Source: CAIKZZ01 sp035524595 (GTDB lineage: Bacteria; Pseudomonadota; Gammaproteobacteria; Steroidobacterales; Steroidobacteraceae). From it: 8,158 nucleotides of DNA. The notes under the pieces are model-generated. The model worked only from the letters and a program-made list of their open reading frames with translations. It was not told the origin of the DNA and did not search any database. The stretch covers positions 1 to 8,158 of the forward strand of contig DATKOP010000027.1 of the NCBI GenBank assembly GCA_035524595.1. The letters are read 5' to 3'. The first letter of the stretch is position 1; each line of letters starts with the position of its first letter. A program made the position numbers and the translations under genes. This document shows positions 5,927-8,158 of the stretch, one piece after another.

Positions 5927-5955
5927 TTGAATGCCTTGCGTCGTTTGATTATGGC
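5927..5955 (+). promoter_or_regulatory. Candidate sigma-70 promoter for the HNH-exonuclease-kinase operon
   Basis: TTGAAT (5927-5932) and TATGGC (5950-5955) are separated by 17 bases. A one-base shift gives TTATGG with a TGA just before it, resembling an extended -10. The region is conspicuously AT-rich for this genome. Transcription would start near 5962, just upstream of ATG 5981. Matches to consensus are partial. Confidence 0.4.
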
Positions 5956-5975
5956 ACAGGGCTTTCGTATCTTAA
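5948..5975 (-). promoter_or_regulatory. Candidate sigma-70 promoter for the pnt-dctA operon
   Basis: On the minus strand, TTAAGA (complement of 5970-5975) and CATAAT (complement of 5948-5953, five of six consensus bases) are separated by 16 bases. The predicted start is near 5941, giving an untranslated leader of about 100 bases before pntAA. It shares its -10 bases with the plus-strand candidate, so the two promoters could not be occupied together. Confidence 0.45.
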
Positions 5976-5980
5976 CAGGC

Positions 5981-6661
5981 ATGAAAGCGAAGTCCGCCAT
6001 GAAGCGACATCAGGACAAGTCACAGACCGCGCAGCGCGCGGCCGCCGCGTCGTCGTCCGCCGCCGCGCTGTCGCAGCAGGTGCTGCGCACCGACGTCGCC
6101 GGCATGCCGCTCGAGTGGATCGACTACCGCGAGGCGGTGCGGCTCTACCACATGGGGCAGGTGGCCTACGCCTGCGGCTCGCTGCTGTTCCGGCTGCGCG
6201 GCGGCACCAACGCGCGCTCCGGCCAGCGCACGGTCGTGGACGTGAGCTCGATCGTCGCGACCGTCGGCCACTCCTACAACCCGGGCACGCTGCGCAGCGA
6301 CTACGTGCCGCCGCTCAACAACGAGACGCTGTTCAAGCGCGACGGCTACCTGTGCCTGTACTGCGGGCTCAGGTTCCCGACCCAGCAGCTGTCGCGCGAC
6401 CACATCCGCCCGTTCTGCCGCGGCGGCGAGGACCTGTGGACCAACGTGGTCACGGCCTGCCGCCGCTGCAACAACGCCAAGGCCTCGCGCACGCCCGAGG
6501 AGGCCGGCATGCAGCTCCTGGCGGTGCCGTTCACGCCGACCTACGCCGAGTACATCTACCTGAAGGGCCGGCGCGTGCTCGCCGACCAGATGGAGTACCT
6601 GCTGGCGCACTTCCCGCGCTCGAGCCCGCTGCACACGCGGCTGCGCACCCGCCAGCACTGA
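5981..6661 (+). CDS. HNH endonuclease family protein
   Basis: The 226-residue protein has a C-terminal HNH nuclease domain with a zinc-ribbon frame. It shows CLYC (C125, C128), the catalytic DH pair in SRDHIRPFCRGG (D140-H141), N155 in TNVVTACRRCNNAK, and a second zinc pair C160/C163. The N-terminal half (about 31-100) contains VLRTDVAGMPLEWIDYREAV, the conserved lead-in of a widespread family of HNH proteins of about 180-230 residues whose cellular role is not established. The N-terminus is Ala/Ser-rich and probably disordered. I chose ATG 5981. ATG 5999 is an alternative, and the longer frame from 5921 would begin upstream of the predicted transcription start. No start has a strong ribosome site. 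It is the first gene of a divergent operon, four bases before the exonuclease gene. No restriction methylase or mobile-element gene is adjacent, so a housekeeping or repair role is more likely than defence (inference). Confidence 0.85.
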   Translation: MKAKSAMKRHQDKSQTAQRAAAASSSAAALSQQVLRTDVAGMPLEWIDYREAVRLYHMGQVAYACGSLLFRLRGGTNARSGQRTVVDVSSIVATVGHSYNPGTLRSDYVPPLNNETLFKRDGYLCLYCGLRFPTQQLSRDHIRPFCRGGEDLWTNVVTACRRCNNAKASRTPEEAGMQLLAVPFTPTYAEYIYLKGRRVLADQMEYLLAHFPRSSPLHTRLRTRQH

Positions 6662-6665
6662 CGCG

Positions 6666-7565
6666 ATGCCGGCGGTCCACCTCGTCGACGCCAGCTTCTT
6701 CGTCTTTCGCGCCTACTACTCGATCCCCGACCAGATGGCGGACGGCGAGGGCCGGCCGGTCAACGCGCTCTATGGCTTCGCGCGCTTCCTGTCGGACCTC
6801 ATGGAGCGCGAGCGCCCGGAGTACCTCGCGGTCGCCTTCGACGAGAGCCTCGCGGGCTCGTTCCGCAGCCGCATCTACCCCGCCTACAAGGCCAACCGCG
6901 AGCCGCCGCCGCCCGGCCTCAAGGAGCAGTTCGGCCGCTGCCGCGAGCTCTGCGCCTTGCTCGGCGCGCGCGACTTCGGCAGCGCCGAGTACGAGGCCGA
7001 CGACATCATCGGCACGCTCGCGACGCGGCTCAGGGCGCAGGGCTTCCGCTCGACGCTCGTGACCCGCGACAAGGACCTCGCGCAGCTGGTGCGCGCCGGC
7101 GACGAGTTCTGGGACTACACGGCCGAGGAGCGCTTCGGCTACGAGGACATCGCGGCGCGCTTCGGCGTGCACCCGGAGCGGATCGCCGACTTCCTCGCGC
7201 TGACGGGCGATGCGGTCGACAACATCCCGGGCGTGCCCGGCATCGGCAGGAAGACCGCGGCGGCGCTGCTCGCGACCTTCGCCTCGCTCGATGAGCTCTA
7301 CGCCAACCTCGACCGGGTCGCGACGCTCGGGCTCAGGGGCGCGGCCGGGGTCGCGGCGCGGCTCGCGGCGCACCGCCCCGCCGCCTACCTCGCGCGCGAG
7401 CTGACCCGGATCGCCTGCGACATGCCGCTCGCCGCGACTCCGGCGACGCTTAGGCGCGCACCGCCCGATCTCGAGGGCCTCGGCGCCTTCTACGACCGGG
7501 CCGGCTTCGGGCCGGCGCTCAGGCGCCAGGCCGAGCGCATCGCCGCGCACGCCCGGGCGGCGTGA
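6666..7565 (+). CDS. 5'-3' exonuclease / flap endonuclease-like protein
   Basis: The 299-residue protein corresponds to the N-terminal nuclease part of DNA polymerase I as a stand-alone enzyme. Metal-binding acidic clusters are intact: D8 in HLVDASFFVFRAYY, D59 in VAFDES, E110/D112/D113 in YEADDIIG, D135/D137 in VTRDKDLAQLV, and D182/D185 in GDAVDNIPGVPGIGRKTA. The last also forms the helix-three-turn-helix DNA-binding motif (about 178-203). The substrate-clamp motif RIYPAYKANRE (69-79) is present. The full set of acidic residues suggests an active nuclease on 5' flaps or RNA/DNA 5' ends, unlike E. coli Xni, which lacks part of the set. The start codon is four bases after the HNH stop without a clear ribosome site, so translation is probably coupled. 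There is no polymerase domain after it, so this is not a truncated polA. Confidence 0.92.
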   Translation: MPAVHLVDASFFVFRAYYSIPDQMADGEGRPVNALYGFARFLSDLMERERPEYLAVAFDESLAGSFRSRIYPAYKANREPPPPGLKEQFGRCRELCALLGARDFGSAEYEADDIIGTLATRLRAQGFRSTLVTRDKDLAQLVRAGDEFWDYTAEERFGYEDIAARFGVHPERIADFLALTGDAVDNIPGVPGIGRKTAAALLATFASLDELYANLDRVATLGLRGAAGVAARLAAHRPAAYLARELTRIACDMPLAATPATLRRAPPDLEGLGAFYDRAGFGPALRRQAERIAAHARAA

Positions 7566-8158
7566 ACGCGGGCTTCGGCGCGGTCGCGGCGGCGCTCGCG
7601 GCCGCGCTCGGCCGGCCGGTCGCGAGCGCACCCGAGGCGGCGGTCGCCGGCGGCTCGATCCACGCCGCCTACCGCTGGCCGGCCGGCGCCGGCGCACTCT
7701 TCGTCAAGCTGGCGCCCGCCGCCGACGCCGCGCTCCTCGCCGCCGAGGCCGACGGGCTCGCGGCGCTCGCGACGGCGGGGGCGCTGCGCGTGCCGGCGGT
7801 GCTCGGCGCCGGGGTCGCAGGGGACGACGCCTGGCTCGCGCTCGAGTGGCTCGGACTCGCGCCGGACGCTGCCGGCGCCGACGCCGCGCTCGGTGCCGGG
7901 CTCGCCGCCCTGCACCGCGTCGGGGCGGAGCGCTTCGGCTACCCGCGCGACAACTACCTCGGCCGCACGCCGCAGCCGAACGGCTGGCACGACGACTGGC
8001 CCGCGTTCCTCGCCGCCCGCCGGCTCGGCCCGCAGCTCGCGCGCGCCGCGCGCAACCACCCGACGCTCGTGGCGCGCGGCGAGCGGCTGCTCGGCAGGCT
8101 CGCCGCGCTCTACGGCGGCTACCGTCCCGTGCCCTCGCTGCTGCACGGCGACCTGTGG
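7562..8158 (+). CDS. Fructosamine/ketosamine kinase family protein, 3' end outside window
   Basis: The first 199 residues of a protein-kinase-like small-molecule kinase are visible. Family features are AGGSIHAAYRW (29-39) as a nucleotide loop, FVKLA (47-51) with the ATP-anchoring Lys49, EADGL (62-66), WLALEWL (91-97) as hinge, LAALHRVGAERFGYPRDNYL (114-133), GWHDDWPAFLAARRL (141-155), and the start of the catalytic HGDLW (195-199) exactly at the window end. Family members phosphorylate sugar-derived adducts on protein lysines (fructosamines, ribulosamines) so that they fall off; bacterial members such as YniA are poorly defined. Its GTG start overlaps the exonuclease stop by four bases (GTGA), indicating one operon. 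Length and C-terminal lobe cannot be judged here. Confidence 0.9.
   Translation, partial: MNAGFGAVAAALAAALGRPVASAPEAAVAGGSIHAAYRWPAGAGALFVKLAPAADAALLAAEADGLAALATAGALRVPAVLGAGVAGDDAWLALEWLGLAPDAAGADAALGAGLAALHRVGAERFGYPRDNYLGRTPQPNGWHDDWPAFLAARRLGPQLARAARNHPTLVARGERLLGRLAALYGGYRPVPSLLHGDLW

Noticed and set aside
5981..7565. HNH plus exonuclease as a phage-defence pair
   Set aside because: There is no methylase, ATPase, sensor domain or mobile-element context. Both proteins look like standard chromosomal families and share an operon with a metabolite or protein-repair kinase.
6666..7565. Truncated DNA polymerase I gene
   Set aside because: The reading frame ends naturally at about 300 residues and the next gene overlaps its stop. 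Stand-alone enzymes of this length are a known family.
5740..7697. Long open frames overlapping the HNH and exonuclease genes on both strands
   Set aside because: They are low-complexity Arg/Ala/Ser-rich shadows. The plus-strand HNH and exonuclease frames contain all catalytic motifs and normal lengths.

Overview
The window is a very GC-rich proteobacterial chromosome segment. It has two parts of clearly different character. Protein sequences and gene order suggest a gamma- or betaproteobacterium, but I cannot place it more closely from sequence alone.

Left part (about 1-1602): a stretch of gene cassettes of the integron type. It has lower GC and more mixed codon use than the rest. Two small unknown plus-strand genes (a lipoprotein, 202-987, and an 84-residue two-helix membrane protein, 1072-1326) and a truncated NTF2-like/DUF4440 fragment (1353-1514) are separated by four related imperfect palindromes. 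These match the attC layout: R''/L''...L'/R' boxes, an unpaired base in the stem, genes ending at or just inside the 5' half, and the next gene starting just after the 3' half. The best is 959-1063. The others are degenerate (108-193, 1520-1602) or only a 5' half (1317-1356). No integrase is in view. A minus-strand gene start (codons at 15-1) leaves the window on the left.

Middle part (1648-5843, minus strand): a tight operon of pntAA, pntAB and pntB, the three-polypeptide form of the proton-translocating NAD(P) transhydrogenase, followed by dctA, a C4-dicarboxylate/proton or sodium symporter. Spacing is 11 nt, then a 1-nt overlap, then 10 nt. The operon runs toward and converges on the cassette region.

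Right part (5981-8158, plus strand): a divergent gene set with an HNH endonuclease, a 5'-3' exonuclease/flap-endonuclease-family protein, and a fructosamine-kinase-family protein cut by the window end. Gaps are 4 nt, then a 4-nt overlap. Candidate promoters for the two divergent units overlap at about 5927-5975.

Together the pnt-dctA unit links NADPH supply with dicarboxylate import, and the right unit joins nucleic-acid nucleases to a possible protein-deglycation kinase. The most unusual material is the cassette array: unknown cargo, unusually conserved attC 5' halves and loop sequence, and an apparent deletion that fused one attC half to a DUF4440 remnant.
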